From contig NZ_JAQGNX010000162.1 in the NCBI RefSeq assembly GCF_028293835.1, forward strand, positions 1-32,491: 32,491 nt of DNA. Reading direction: 5' to 3'. The DNA comes from Pseudomonas sp. (lineage in GTDB: Bacteria > Pseudomonadota > Gammaproteobacteria > Pseudomonadales > Pseudomonadaceae). The translations under genes were made by a program, and so were the position numbers. The stretch's first letter is position 1, and every line of letters begins with the position of its first letter. The notes beneath the pieces were generated by a model. The model saw nothing but the letters and a program-made list of their open reading frames with translations, was not told the origin of the DNA and did not search any database. Positions 1 through 8,282 of the stretch are shown here, piece by piece.

Positions 1-67
1 GGCTTCGGCCTTCCTTCGCTTTCCCCGGCGGCTCTGACCGCTTTAACGCAGACTTCTAGGGTTTTTC
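1..67 (+). other. pyrG upstream leader (edge of window)
   Basis: Short stretch before pyrG. It begins with GGC-TTCG-GCC, which could be the top of a hairpin cut by the window edge, perhaps the terminator of the preceding gene. A ribosome binding site AGGG sits about 7 nt before the pyrG ATG. In related genomes tilS lies upstream, but I cannot recognise a TilS C-terminus in any frame, so no partial gene is called. Confidence 0.4.
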
Positions 68-1699
68 ATGACGCGCTACATCTTCGTCACGGGCGGTGTT
101 GTTTCTTCATTGGGGAAAGGCATTGCCGCGGCTTCACTGGCGGCCATCCTGGAGGCGCGGGGACTTAAGGTCACCATGCTGAAGCTGGACCCCTACATCA
201 ACGTGGACCCGGGCACCATGAGCCCGTTCCAGCACGGTGAAGTGTTCGTCACACATGACGGCGCCGAAACCGACCTGGACCTGGGCCATTACGAGCGGTT
301 TATCCGCACCACCATGACCCAGAACAACAACTTCACCACTGGCCGTGTGTACGAACACGTCCTGCGCAAAGAGCGCCGTGGTGATTATCTGGGCGCAACC
401 ATTCAGGTGATTCCGCACATCACCGACGAAATCAAGCGCCGCATCATCAAAGGCGCTGGCGATGCTGACGTCGCCATGGTCGAGATCGGTGGCACGGTTG
501 GCGACATCGAGTCGCAACCGTTCCTTGAAGCTATTCGCCAATTGCGAGTAGAAGTCGGTGCCAAGCGCGCCATGCTCATTCACCTGACGCTGGTGCCTTA
601 CATCGCCACCGCCGGTGAAACCAAGACCAAGCCAACCCAGCACTCGGTAAAAGAGCTGCGTTCCATTGGCTTGCAACCTGATGTGTTGATCTGCCGCTCC
701 GATCACCCGATCGATATTTCTTCACGCCGTAAAATCGCCTTGTTCACCAACGTTGAAGAGCGCGCGGTTATTTCCCTCGAAGACGTCGACACCATCTACA
801 AGATTCCGGCCGTGCTGCACGCCCAGGGTCTGGATGATTTCGTCGTTGAACGTTTCGGCCTGCAATGTGGCGGCGCTGACTTGTCCGAGTGGGAGCAGGT
901 GGTCGATGCGAAGCTCAACCCTGAGCATGAAGTCACCATCGCCATGGTCGGTAAGTACATGGAGCTGCTCGACGCCTACAAATCGCTGATTGAAGCGATG
1001 AGCCACGCCGGCATCACCAATCGCACCAAGGTGAATCTGCGTTATATCGATTCCGAAGACATCGAAAATCAGGGCACAGCCTTGCTTGAAGGCGTCGACG
1101 CGATTCTGGTGCCGGGCGGCTTTGGTTTGCGCGGGGTAGAAGGCAAGATCACCGCCGTGCAATTTGCTCGGGAAAACAAGGTTCCGTACCTGGGTATTTG
1201 CCTGGGCATGCAAGTGGCCGTCATCGAGTTCGCTCGTAACGTACTGGGCTGGAAAGACGCCAACTCCACCGAATTCGATCGCGCCAGCGGCCATCCGGTC
1301 GTGGGCCTGATCACCGAGTGGGAAGACGCTACCGGCGCCGTTGAAATTCGCACCGAAACCTCGGACCTGGGCGGCACCATGCGTCTGGGCGCACAGGATT
1401 GCCAACTGGAGCCTGGTTCGCTGGTTCACGATTGCTATGCCAAAGACGTCATCGTCGAGCGTCATCGCCATCGTTACGAAGTGAACAACAACCTGCTGCC
1501 TAGCCTGATCGAGGCCGGCCTGAAAATCTCCGGTCGTTCCGGCGATGGAGCGCTGGTTGAAGTAATCGAAGCCCCGGAACATCCGTGGTTTGTGGCTTGC
1601 CAGTTCCACCCTGAGTTCACCTCGACACCGCGCGACGGTCACCCGTTGTTCAGTGGCTTTGTGAAGGCGGCGCTGACCCAACACCAGAAGAAGGCTTGA
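68..1699 (+). CDS. pyrG: CTP synthase
   Basis: Makes CTP from UTP, ATP and glutamine, the last step of de novo pyrimidine nucleotide synthesis, in the cytoplasm. The 543-residue product has the usual two-domain layout: an N-terminal amidoligase domain with the P-loop GGVVSSLGKG at residues 9-18, and a C-terminal class I glutamine amidotransferase domain from about residue 288. The glutaminase triad is visible as Cys378 (GICLGM), His514 and Glu516 (FHPEF). Length matches E. coli PyrG (545). The ATG has AGGG 7 nt upstream. kdsA follows within 20 nt, so the two are probably co-transcribed. Nothing unusual is seen. Confidence 0.98.
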   Translation: MTRYIFVTGGVVSSLGKGIAAASLAAILEARGLKVTMLKLDPYINVDPGTMSPFQHGEVFVTHDGAETDLDLGHYERFIRTTMTQNNNFTTGRVYEHVLRKERRGDYLGATIQVIPHITDEIKRRIIKGAGDADVAMVEIGGTVGDIESQPFLEAIRQLRVEVGAKRAMLIHLTLVPYIATAGETKTKPTQHSVKELRSIGLQPDVLICRSDHPIDISSRRKIALFTNVEERAVISLEDVDTIYKIPAVLHAQGLDDFVVERFGLQCGGADLSEWEQVVDAKLNPEHEVTIAMVGKYMELLDAYKSLIEAMSHAGITNRTKVNLRYIDSEDIENQGTALLEGVDAILVPGGFGLRGVEGKITAVQFARENKVPYLGICLGMQVAVIEFARNVLGWKDANSTEFDRASGHPVVGLITEWEDATGAVEIRTETSDLGGTMRLGAQDCQLEPGSLVHDCYAKDVIVERHRHRYEVNNNLLPSLIEAGLKISGRSGDGALVEVIEAPEHPWFVACQFHPEFTSTPRDGHPLFSGFVKAALTQHQKKA

Positions 1700-1716
1700 G
1701 CCCAAGTATGATGAGC

Positions 1717-2562
1717 ATGTCGCAGAAGGTCATCCGTGTCGGCGCAATCGAAATCGCCAACGACAAACCGTTTGTGTTGTTTGGCGGCATGAATGTGCTG
1801 GAATCCCGGGACATGGCGATGCAGGTGTGCGAAGCCTATGTCCGCGTGACCGAGAAACTCGGCATCCCATACGTGTTCAAAGCCAGCTTCGACAAAGCCA
1901 ATCGTTCCTCCGTGACCTCTTACCGTGGCCCTGGCCTGGAAGAGGGCATGCGGATTTTCGAAGAAATCAAAAAGACCTTTGGCGTGCCGTTGATTACTGA
2001 CGTGCATGAACCGGAGCAAGCGGCGGTCGTGGCCGAAGTGTGCGACATCATTCAGTTGCCAGCGTTTCTCTCGCGGCAGACCGATCTGGTGGTGGCCATG
2101 GCCAAGACCGGTGCGGTGATCAACATCAAGAAAGCCCAGTTTCTTGCACCTCAGGTAATGAAACACATCCTGAACAAGTGCGAAGAAGCGGGCAATGATC
2201 AGTTGATCCTGTGCGAGCGTGGTTCAAGCTTTGGTTACAACAACCTCGTGGTGGACATGCTCGGCTTCGGCATCATGAAGCAATTCGAGTACCCGGTATT
2301 TTTCGATGTGACCCACGCCTTGCAAATGCCGGGTGGTCGCTCCGATTCTGCCGGTGGTCGTCGCGCGCAGGTGCTGGATTTGGCCAAGGCTGGCTTGAGC
2401 CAGAGTTTGGCGGGGTTGTTCCTTGAGGCGCATCCAGATCCGGATAACGCTAAATGTGACGGTCCTTGCGCCCTGCGTCTGGATAAACTCGAGCCATTCC
2501 TGACTCAGCTAAAAGCCCTTGATGACCTGGTAAAAAGTTTTCCGACGGTAGAAACCGCATAA
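1717..2562 (+). CDS. kdsA: 3-deoxy-8-phosphooctulonate synthase (KDO-8-P synthase)
   Basis: Condenses phosphoenolpyruvate with arabinose 5-phosphate to KDO 8-phosphate, the precursor of the KDO sugars of lipopolysaccharide inner core. The 281-residue product carries family landmarks: FGGMNVLESRD near the N-terminus, FKASFDKANRSS (phosphate binding), the LCERGSSFGYNN stretch, DVTHALQMPGG, and EAHPDPDNAKCDGP near the C-terminus. The start is a choice: ATGs at 1708, 1711 and 1717 and a TTG at 1696 are in frame. ATG 1717 gives MSQKVIRVG, which matches the usual family N-terminus and length. No clear Shine-Dalgarno site precedes any of them, which suggests translational coupling to pyrG. Confidence 0.96.
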   Translation: MSQKVIRVGAIEIANDKPFVLFGGMNVLESRDMAMQVCEAYVRVTEKLGIPYVFKASFDKANRSSVTSYRGPGLEEGMRIFEEIKKTFGVPLITDVHEPEQAAVVAEVCDIIQLPAFLSRQTDLVVAMAKTGAVINIKKAQFLAPQVMKHILNKCEEAGNDQLILCERGSSFGYNNLVVDMLGFGIMKQFEYPVFFDVTHALQMPGGRSDSAGGRRAQVLDLAKAGLSQSLAGLFLEAHPDPDNAKCDGPCALRLDKLEPFLTQLKALDDLVKSFPTVETA

Positions 2563-2563
2563 C

Positions 2564-2589
2564 AGCCGCTTCTCCGGTAGAGTGCGGCT
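2564..2589. other. kdsA 3' hairpin
   Basis: AGCCGC at 2564-2569 pairs with GCGGCT at 2584-2589, just after the kdsA stop. There is no T-run behind it, so it is a possible mRNA end or processing hairpin rather than a clear intrinsic terminator. The rest of the 169-nt gap before eno presumably holds the eno promoter; I see no strong -35/-10 pair. Confidence 0.35.
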
Positions 2590-2731
2590 CAGTAAAAAGT
2601 CGCACACTATTTCTCTGATCGATGGTCAGAGCTTTGTCGCCCGTCAAGACTGCCCGCTGCATACGTTCTGACGGTGACAAATCACAATTTTCAGCTTCGT
2701 CGTCTTCGTCAATCCTGGAGTGTTTACAACA

Positions 2732-4021
2732 ATGGCAAAAATCGTCGACATCAAAGGTCGTGAAGTTCTCGACTCCCGTGGCAATCCCACCGTGGAAGCG
2801 GATGTGCTCCTCGATAACGGCATCATCGGCAGTGCGTGCGCGCCGTCCGGTGCTTCCACCGGCTCGCGTGAAGCGCTTGAGCTGCGTGATGGCGACAAGA
2901 GCCGTTACCTGGGTAAAGGTGTTCTTAAAGCCGTGGCCAACATCAATGGCCCGATCCGCGACTTGTTGCTGGGCAAAGACCCTGTGGATCAACAGGCGCT
3001 CGATCGCGCCATGATCGCGCTGGACGCTACCGAGAACAAAGCCAGCCTGGGCGCCAACGCGATCCTCGCTGTGTCCCTGGCCGCTGCCAAAGCTGCCGCC
3101 CAGGACCAGGATCTGCCGTTGTACGCGCACATCGCCAACCTCAACGGCACACCGGGTGTTTACTCGATGCCGGTGCCCATGATGAACATCATCAACGGTG
3201 GCGAGCACGCGGATAACAACATCGATATCCAGGAGTTCATGGTGCAGCCGGTTGGCGCCAAGACGTTCTCGGAAGCGCTGCGCATGGGCACCGAAATATT
3301 CCATCACCTCAAAGCAGTTCTCAAGGCCCGTGGCCTGAGCACCACCGTGGGTGATGAAGGCGGCTTTGCACCGAACCTGGCGTCCAACGAAGACGCGTTA
3401 CGCGTTATCTCGGAAGCTGTGGCAAACGCCGGTTACACACTGGGTACCGACGTGACGCTGGCGCTGGATTGCGCGGCCAGCGAATTCTACGAAGACGGTA
3501 AATACACGCTGGCCAGCGAAGGCCAGGTTTACGATTCCACCGGTTTCGCTGATTACCTGGCTGGCCTGACCGAACGCTACCCGATCATTTCCGTCGAAGA
3601 CGGCATGGATGAGTCCGATTGGGCAGGCTGGAAAACGCTGACAGACAAAATCGGCGAAAAAATCCAGTTGGTGGGCGACGACTTGTTCGTGACCAACACC
3701 AAGATCCTCAAAGAAGGCATCGATAAAAAGATCGCTAACTCGATCCTGATCAAGTTCAACCAGATCGGCACGTTGACCGAAACCCTGGAAGCCATTCAAA
3801 TGGCCAAAGCGGCCGGTTACACCGCGATAATCTCGCACCGCTCCGGTGAAACCGAAGATTCGACCATCGCTGATCTGGCGGTGGGTACGGCTGCAGGTCA
3901 GATCAAAACCGGTTCGTTGAGTCGTTCTGACCGTATCGCCAAGTACAACCAACTGCTGCGTATCGAAGAGCAATTGGGTGCCAAAGCTGTGTACAACGGT
4001 CGCGGCGAGTTTCGCGGCTGA
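2732..4021 (+). CDS. eno: Enolase (phosphopyruvate hydratase)
   Basis: Interconverts 2-phosphoglycerate and phosphoenolpyruvate in glycolysis and gluconeogenesis; in gamma-proteobacteria it is often also a partner of the RNA degradosome. The 429-residue protein has the expected catalytic set: Glu209 (GDEGGF), magnesium ligands Asp246, Glu289 and Asp316, the catalytic base Lys341, the SHRSGETED loop at 369-376, and Lys392. Start ATG 2732 follows GGAG at 2717-2720; upstream in-frame starts would only add non-conserved residues. It is separated from kdsA by 169 nt and from ftsB by 159 nt. Confidence 0.98.
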   Translation: MAKIVDIKGREVLDSRGNPTVEADVLLDNGIIGSACAPSGASTGSREALELRDGDKSRYLGKGVLKAVANINGPIRDLLLGKDPVDQQALDRAMIALDATENKASLGANAILAVSLAAAKAAAQDQDLPLYAHIANLNGTPGVYSMPVPMMNIINGGEHADNNIDIQEFMVQPVGAKTFSEALRMGTEIFHHLKAVLKARGLSTTVGDEGGFAPNLASNEDALRVISEAVANAGYTLGTDVTLALDCAASEFYEDGKYTLASEGQVYDSTGFADYLAGLTERYPIISVEDGMDESDWAGWKTLTDKIGEKIQLVGDDLFVTNTKILKEGIDKKIANSILIKFNQIGTLTETLEAIQMAKAAGYTAIISHRSGETEDSTIADLAVGTAAGQIKTGSLSRSDRIAKYNQLLRIEEQLGAKAVYNGRGEFRG

Positions 4022-4059
4022 GCAGGAGATGGTAAAAAGGCAACGGGCGCTGTAGGACA

Positions 4060-4115
4060 CGTCGGCTAGCCGACGATGTTTCGGGCGTATGAGTGATCGG
4101 ACCCGGTTGCCGGGT
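4060..4115. other. Palindrome and hairpin between eno and ftsB
   Basis: A perfect 16-nt palindrome, CGTCGGCTAGCCGACG, lies at 4060-4075, and a second hairpin, ACCCGG-TTG-CCGGGT, lies at 4101-4115. Neither is followed by a proper T-run. They may act as an eno transcript end, an mRNA-stability structure, or (the palindrome) a protein-binding site. Confidence 0.45.
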
Positions 4116-4180
4116 TCGATGCCCTCAGTCTTTTAACGTGTAGGCACCGCTGTCTTTTTTCACTGAGTACCTGATATTCA

Positions 4181-4459
4181 ATGCGCAGTCCTAACTGGTT
4201 GTTCCTGATCTTGCTCCTGCTGCTGGCTGGCCTGCAGTATCGCCTGTGGGTGGGTAATGGAAGCCTGGCGCAAGTAGCCACGTTGTCCCAACAAATCGCT
4301 GATCAGCATGCTGAAAACGATGCATTGCTGGAACGTAACCGCATTCTCGATGCGGAAGTACTAGAGCTGAAAAAGGGCATGGAGACCGTTGAAGAACGTG
4401 CTCGTCATGAACTCGGCATGGTTAAAGACGGCGAAACTCTCTATCAGTTGGCCCAATGA
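4181..4459 (+). CDS. ftsB: Cell division protein FtsB
   Basis: Small bitopic inner-membrane protein that joins FtsL and FtsQ in the divisome. The 92-residue product has a short cytoplasmic N-terminus (MRSPNW), one transmembrane helix at about residues 6-22, and a periplasmic coiled coil at about 28-70 with leucine-type heptads (DQHAENDALLERNRILDAEV), followed by the DivIC/FtsB tail ARHELGMVKDGE. Length and position between eno and ispD are standard for Pseudomonas. Its TGA overlaps the ispD ATG (ATGA at 4456-4459), indicating translational coupling. Confidence 0.95.
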   Translation: MRSPNWLFLILLLLLAGLQYRLWVGNGSLAQVATLSQQIADQHAENDALLERNRILDAEVLELKKGMETVEERARHELGMVKDGETLYQLAQ

Positions 4460-5157
4460 CCTCGGCGTTGCCTGCCTTCTGGGCAGTTATTCCTGCTGCT
4501 GGTGTTGGTGCCCGAATGGCCGCTGACCGTCCCAAGCAATATTTGTTGTTGGGCGGCGTTACTATCCTCGAACACAGCCTCAATTGTTTTCTCGACCACC
4601 CCCAGCTTAAGGGTTTGGTGATCGGCCTGGCTGTGGATGATCCTTATTGGCCAACCCTGGCCTGCGCCGTAGACCCTCGAATTCAGCGTGCTGCCGGCGG
4701 CTTGCAAAGGGCAGATTCCGTGCTCAACGCGTTGCTGCAATTGCACGCACAGGGTGCCCATGACGACGATTGGGTGTTGGTTCACGATGCCGCGCGACCT
4801 AACCTGGCGCGTGGGGATCTGGACAAATTGTTGGCCGAACTGGCTGATGATCCTGTCGGCGGTTTGCTGGCGGTGCCTGCGCGCGACACGCTTAAGCGTG
4901 CTGACAGCAACGGGCGCGTCACGGAAACGGTTGACCGCAGTTGTATCTGGCTGGCCTACACGCCGCAAATGTTCCGCCTTGGCGCACTGCACCGAGCGCT
5001 GGCTGACAGCCTGGTATCAAACGTCAGCATCACTGACGAAGCGTCCGCCATGGAGTGGGCCGGCCAATCTCCTCGATTGATCGAGGGCCGCTCTGACAAC
5101 ATCAAGGTTACCCGCCCCGAAGACCTGGAATGGCTGCGTCAACGCCGCAAATTCTGA
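4456..5157 (+). CDS. ispD: 2-C-methyl-D-erythritol 4-phosphate cytidylyltransferase
   Basis: Third step of the MEP isoprenoid pathway: transfers CMP from CTP to methylerythritol phosphate. The 233-residue protein shows the cytidylyltransferase nucleotide-binding signature AVIPAAGVGARM from about residue 10 with the PKQY motif behind it, VHDAARP in the middle, and the C-terminal EGRSDNIKVTRPEDL segment. Start ATG 4456 overlaps the ftsB stop. The pathway partner ispF lies 3 kb downstream, past the formaldehyde locus, rather than next to it as in E. coli. Confidence 0.97.
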   Translation: MTSALPAFWAVIPAAGVGARMAADRPKQYLLLGGVTILEHSLNCFLDHPQLKGLVIGLAVDDPYWPTLACAVDPRIQRAAGGLQRADSVLNALLQLHAQGAHDDDWVLVHDAARPNLARGDLDKLLAELADDPVGGLLAVPARDTLKRADSNGRVTETVDRSCIWLAYTPQMFRLGALHRALADSLVSNVSITDEASAMEWAGQSPRLIEGRSDNIKVTRPEDLEWLRQRRKF

Positions 5158-5158
5158 C

Positions 5159-6073
5159 TCAAACGCCGAATTCGACCTGCTCGCAATATTCCTTACGTAC
5201 CGCCAGCCCGGCTTTGAGGTGTTCTACCAGCTTGCGCACCTTTGGCGACAGGTGTCGTTGTTGCGGATACAGCGCCCAAACGGCGGTATTCGGCGGCTGA
5301 TGGGCGTCGAGCAAGGGAATCAACCTGCCGCTGTTTAAATGTTCCAGCACGTAATAATCTGGCAATTGGCACAGTCCAATGCCCTGCAACGCTGCATCCA
5401 GCACCGCCTGGCCACTGTTACAGCGCCAGTTGCCCTGAACCCGCTGTGAAAACTCCCGGCCGTTTTGTTGCAATAACCAAGTGTCGGTACTGCCAATCAG
5501 ACAATTGTGACGGCTCAGTTCGGACAAGCTGTGGGGTCGTCCGTATCGCTCAAGGTAAGAAGGGGACGCGCACAGGTACATTCGGCGAGGGGCCAGGCGC
5601 GTTGCAACCAATCGAGAGTCTTGCAGGCGGCCCAAGCGAATCGCCAGATCAAGGCTTTCGTGCACCAGATCCAGCGTTCGGTTACTCAGCTCGATCTCAA
5701 CCCGCAGTTGCGGGTACAGGGCCATGAAATCAATCACCAGCGGCGCGATAAAACGCTCGCCATAGGCCACGGCGCAGGTCATGCGCAACAAGCCCTTAGG
5801 TTCGCTGGCCAGGTCACCGACGGCGCGCAGCGCTTCTTCGCGCCCGTCTTGCAAGCGCTGGCAGTGCTGCAGAAAAGTCTGCCCGGCCTCGGTCAAATTA
5901 ACCCGTCGAGTACTTCGATACAGCAACCGTGTTTGCAGCCGCTCTTCGAGCCGAACGATTTGTCGGCTGATGTGCGACGAGGAAACGCCCATGCGTTCGG
6001 CCGCAGCGGTGAACTGTCCGCATTCGGCCACCGCGACGAACTCATCCATTCCTTCCCACAGATTGGAAACCAT
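5159..6073 (-). CDS. gfnR: LysR-family regulator next to adhC (GfnR-like)
   Basis: A 304-residue LysR-type regulator: winged helix-turn-helix at about residues 7-65 (FTAAAERMGVSSSHISRQI is the recognition region) and a periplasmic-binding-like effector domain from about 90. It is transcribed away from adhC across a 104-bp gap. This is the arrangement of P. aeruginosa gfnR, adhC and fghA, where GfnR activates glutathione-dependent formaldehyde neutralisation. The family call is certain; the orthology rests on position. The start at 6073 has AGGG about 9 nt upstream. Its stop lies 1 nt past the ispD stop, so the two genes converge. Confidence 0.8.
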   Translation of the reverse strand: MVSNLWEGMDEFVAVAECGQFTAAAERMGVSSSHISRQIVRLEERLQTRLLYRSTRRVNLTEAGQTFLQHCQRLQDGREEALRAVGDLASEPKGLLRMTCAVAYGERFIAPLVIDFMALYPQLRVEIELSNRTLDLVHESLDLAIRLGRLQDSRLVATRLAPRRMYLCASPSYLERYGRPHSLSELSRHNCLIGSTDTWLLQQNGREFSQRVQGNWRCNSGQAVLDAALQGIGLCQLPDYYVLEHLNSGRLIPLLDAHQPPNTAVWALYPQQRHLSPKVRKLVEHLKAGLAVRKEYCEQVEFGV

Positions 6074-6091
6074 CGATTATCCCTGCACAGC

Positions 6092-6120
6092 AATAATGTT
6101 TTGCTTTCGACTGGATTATT
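6092..6120. promoter_or_regulatory. Inverted repeat in the regulator/adhC divergent promoter region
   Basis: AATAAT at 6092-6097 and ATTATT at 6115-6120 form a dyad in the 104-bp gap between the divergent LysR gene and adhC. This position is typical for a LysR operator serving both promoters. AT-rich short dyads arise easily by chance, so the call is weak. Confidence 0.3.
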
Positions 6121-6177
6121 CCTCATACGGCGCTGTATTACACTGTTGGCTTGTAACTACTTCCGGAGAAAAAGTCG

Positions 6178-7290
6178 ATGATCAAGTCACGCGCCGCTGT
6201 TGCCTTTGAGGCCAAAAAACCCCTCGAAATCGTTGAGGTCGATGTCGCGATGCCCAAGGCCGGTGAAGTGTTGCTGCGGGTCGTCGCCTCCGGTGTTTGC
6301 CATACCGACGCTTACACCCTGTCCGGCGCTGACCCGGAAGGCATCTTTCCATCGATCCTTGGTCACGAAGGCGGCGCAATCGTTGAAGCCATTGGCGAAG
6401 GCGTAACTTCGGTTGTGGTTGGCGACCACGTGATCCCGCTGTATACCCCTGAGTGCCGCAAATGTAAGTACTGCTTGTCGGGCAAGACCAACCTCTGCCA
6501 GGCCATTCGTGCCACCCAGGGTAAAGGCTTGATGCCGGATGGCACGTCGCGCTTTTCCTACAAGGGTCAGACGATTTTTCATTACATGGGCACATCGACG
6601 TTCTCCGAGTACACCGTGCTCCCAGAAATTTCGGTGGCTAAAATCTCCAAAGATGCGCCACTTGAAAAAGTCTGCCTGCTGGGTTGCGGCGTGACCACCG
6701 GGATCGGTGCGGTGATCAACACCGCCAAGGTCAAGCCGGGTGACACCGTGGCTATATTCGGCCTGGGCGGCATCGGTTTGTCGGCCTTGATCGGTGCGGT
6801 AAAGGCCAAGGCCGGTCGGATCATTGCCATCGATATCAACCCGGGCAAGTTCGACATCGCCAAACAACTGGGCGCTACTGACTGCATCAACCCGAAAGAC
6901 TACGACCGACCTATCCAGGAAGTGATCGTTGACCTCACCGACGGCGGCGTGGATTTCTCGTTCGAATGCATCGGTAACGTACAACTGATGCGTGCAGCAC
7001 TGGAGTGCTGCCACAAGGGTTGGGGCGAGTCAGTGATCATTGGCGTGGCAGGCGCGGGACAAGAAATCTCCACTCGTCCGTTCCAACTGGTGACCGGTCG
7101 CGTCTGGCGCGGTTCGGCATTCGGCGGCGTGCGCGGCCGGACTGAGTTGCCTAGCTATGTGGAAATGGCACAAACCGGTGAAATCCCGCTGGACACGTTT
7201 ATCACTCACACCATGGGGCTGGAAGACATCAACAAAGCGTTTGACCTGATGCATGAAGGCAAAAGCATCCGTTCTGTCATTCACTTCTAA
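6178..7290 (+). CDS. adhC: S-(hydroxymethyl)glutathione dehydrogenase (class III alcohol dehydrogenase)
   Basis: Oxidises S-hydroxymethylglutathione, the spontaneous adduct of formaldehyde and glutathione, to S-formylglutathione with NAD. The 370-residue zinc MDR protein has catalytic zinc ligands Cys41 (GVCHTD), His63 (GHEG) and Cys170 (LGCGVTTG), structural zinc cysteines 93, 96, 99 and 107, and the nucleotide-binding GLGGIG at 195-200. Length and motifs fit FrmA/ADH5. GGAGAA lies 7 nt before the ATG. The next gene encodes the following enzyme of the pathway, and the divergent LysR gene is its likely regulator. Confidence 0.97.
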   Translation: MIKSRAAVAFEAKKPLEIVEVDVAMPKAGEVLLRVVASGVCHTDAYTLSGADPEGIFPSILGHEGGAIVEAIGEGVTSVVVGDHVIPLYTPECRKCKYCLSGKTNLCQAIRATQGKGLMPDGTSRFSYKGQTIFHYMGTSTFSEYTVLPEISVAKISKDAPLEKVCLLGCGVTTGIGAVINTAKVKPGDTVAIFGLGGIGLSALIGAVKAKAGRIIAIDINPGKFDIAKQLGATDCINPKDYDRPIQEVIVDLTDGGVDFSFECIGNVQLMRAALECCHKGWGESVIIGVAGAGQEISTRPFQLVTGRVWRGSAFGGVRGRTELPSYVEMAQTGEIPLDTFITHTMGLEDINKAFDLMHEGKSIRSVIHF

Positions 7291-7294
7291 GAGC

Positions 7295-7372
7295 AGCTGA
7301 AAGCTTCAAGCGGCAAGCTGCAAGGGGCGTGTGTCATGCCTTCTTGCAGCTCAAGGCTTGAAGCTTGTAGCT
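7295..7372. repeat. Long imperfect inverted repeat between adhC and fghA
   Basis: Two 30-nt arms, 7295-7324 and 7343-7372, are reverse complements at 24 of 30 positions, with an 18-nt spacer. The arms are built of AAGCTT, CAAGC and AGCTGCAAG blocks, a composition common in Pseudomonas intergenic repeats. The hairpin fills most of the 94-nt gap within the detoxification pair and ends at the fghA ribosome binding site, so it could attenuate or stabilise the mRNA between the two genes. Confidence 0.85.
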
Positions 7373-7384
7373 GGGAGCCTCCCC

Positions 7385-8230
7385 ATGACGTTAGAAAATC
7401 TTTCGTGCCAGAAAAGCTTTGGCGGCTGGCACAAGCGTTACAAACATCACTCAGATGTGCTCGGTTGCGACATGGTGTTTGCCGTTTATCTGCCGCCGCA
7501 GGCGGAGCAGGGCGGTAAGTTGCCGGTTGTCTACTGGTTGTCCGGATTGACCTGTTCCGACGAAAACTTCATGCACAAAGCCGGTGCGCAGCGGATTGCC
7601 GCCGAGTTGGGCTTGATTATTGTTGCACCGGACACCAGTCCGCGCGGCGCGGATGTTCCAGCTGATCCGGACGGTGCCTGGGACTTCGGCCTCGGTGCGG
7701 GTTTCTACCTGAACGCTACCCAGCAACCGTGGGTGAAGAATTACCGCATGCATGACTATGTGGTGAACGAGCTGCCAGCATTGGTAGAGGCGCACTTTCC
7801 GGCCTCGGACGTACGCGGAATCAGCGGCCACTCCATGGGCGGCCATGGCGCGCTGGTCTGTGCATTGCGCAACCCTGGACGTTACAAATCGGTGTCAGCC
7901 TTTTCGCCGATTACCAATCCAATGGACTGCCCGTGGGGTCAAAAAGCGTTCAGCCGATATTTGGGTGAAGAGCGTTCCCGCTGGCGCGAATGGGACACGT
8001 GCGCCTTGATTGCCGAAGCCACTGAAAAACTGCCGATCCTCGTCGATCAGGGCGACCGCGATGACTTCCTGGCTAATCAGCTCAAGCCTGAGGCGTTGGT
8101 GCAAGCGGCGAAATCAGCTGACCATCCGCTGACGCTGCGCATGCAACCGGGATACGACCACAGTTATTTCTTTATCGCCAGCTTCATTGAAGACCACTTA
8201 CGGCATCACGCGGTCGCTCTAAGCGGTTAA
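7385..8230 (+). CDS. fghA: S-formylglutathione hydrolase
   Basis: Hydrolyses S-formylglutathione to formate and glutathione, completing formaldehyde detoxification begun by AdhC. The 281-residue alpha/beta hydrolase (esterase D family) has the nucleophile Ser150 in GISGHSMGG, the likely acid in VDQGDRDDF, and the catalytic His in GYDHSYFF near the C-terminus. ATG 7385 was chosen because the family starts with MTLENLSCQKSFGGWHKRY and because GGGAG sits 7 nt upstream; a longer in-frame start at 7331 would read through the inverted repeat. An intrinsic terminator follows at 8254-8282. Confidence 0.97.
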   Translation: MTLENLSCQKSFGGWHKRYKHHSDVLGCDMVFAVYLPPQAEQGGKLPVVYWLSGLTCSDENFMHKAGAQRIAAELGLIIVAPDTSPRGADVPADPDGAWDFGLGAGFYLNATQQPWVKNYRMHDYVVNELPALVEAHFPASDVRGISGHSMGGHGALVCALRNPGRYKSVSAFSPITNPMDCPWGQKAFSRYLGEERSRWREWDTCALIAEATEKLPILVDQGDRDDFLANQLKPEALVQAAKSADHPLTLRMQPGYDHSYFFIASFIEDHLRHHAVALSG

Positions 8231-8253
8231 TGTCCGACAAAGTAGGTAGAATC

Positions 8254-8282
8254 ACGCCCTGACTTTTTCGGGGCGTTTTTTT
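8254..8282 (+). terminator. Intrinsic terminator directly abutting the ispF start codon
   Basis: ACGCCC (8254-8259) pairs with GGGCGT (8271-8276), extended by T8260-G8270 and G8261-C8269, with a seven-base loop and an unbroken run of seven T at 8276-8282. The A of the ispF ATG is the next base. It should end the adhC-fghA transcript. The GGGGCG of the 3' arm is also the only Shine-Dalgarno-like sequence for ispF. Confidence 0.85.

Noticed and set aside
1..67. C-terminus of tilS
   Set aside because: Expected from gene order, but none of the three frames reads as a recognisable TilS end, so it cannot be supported.
134..1705. Long open frames on the minus strand opposite pyrG (up to 327 codons)
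   Set aside because: They mirror the GC-rich third positions of pyrG, have no family resemblance, and overlap a certain gene.
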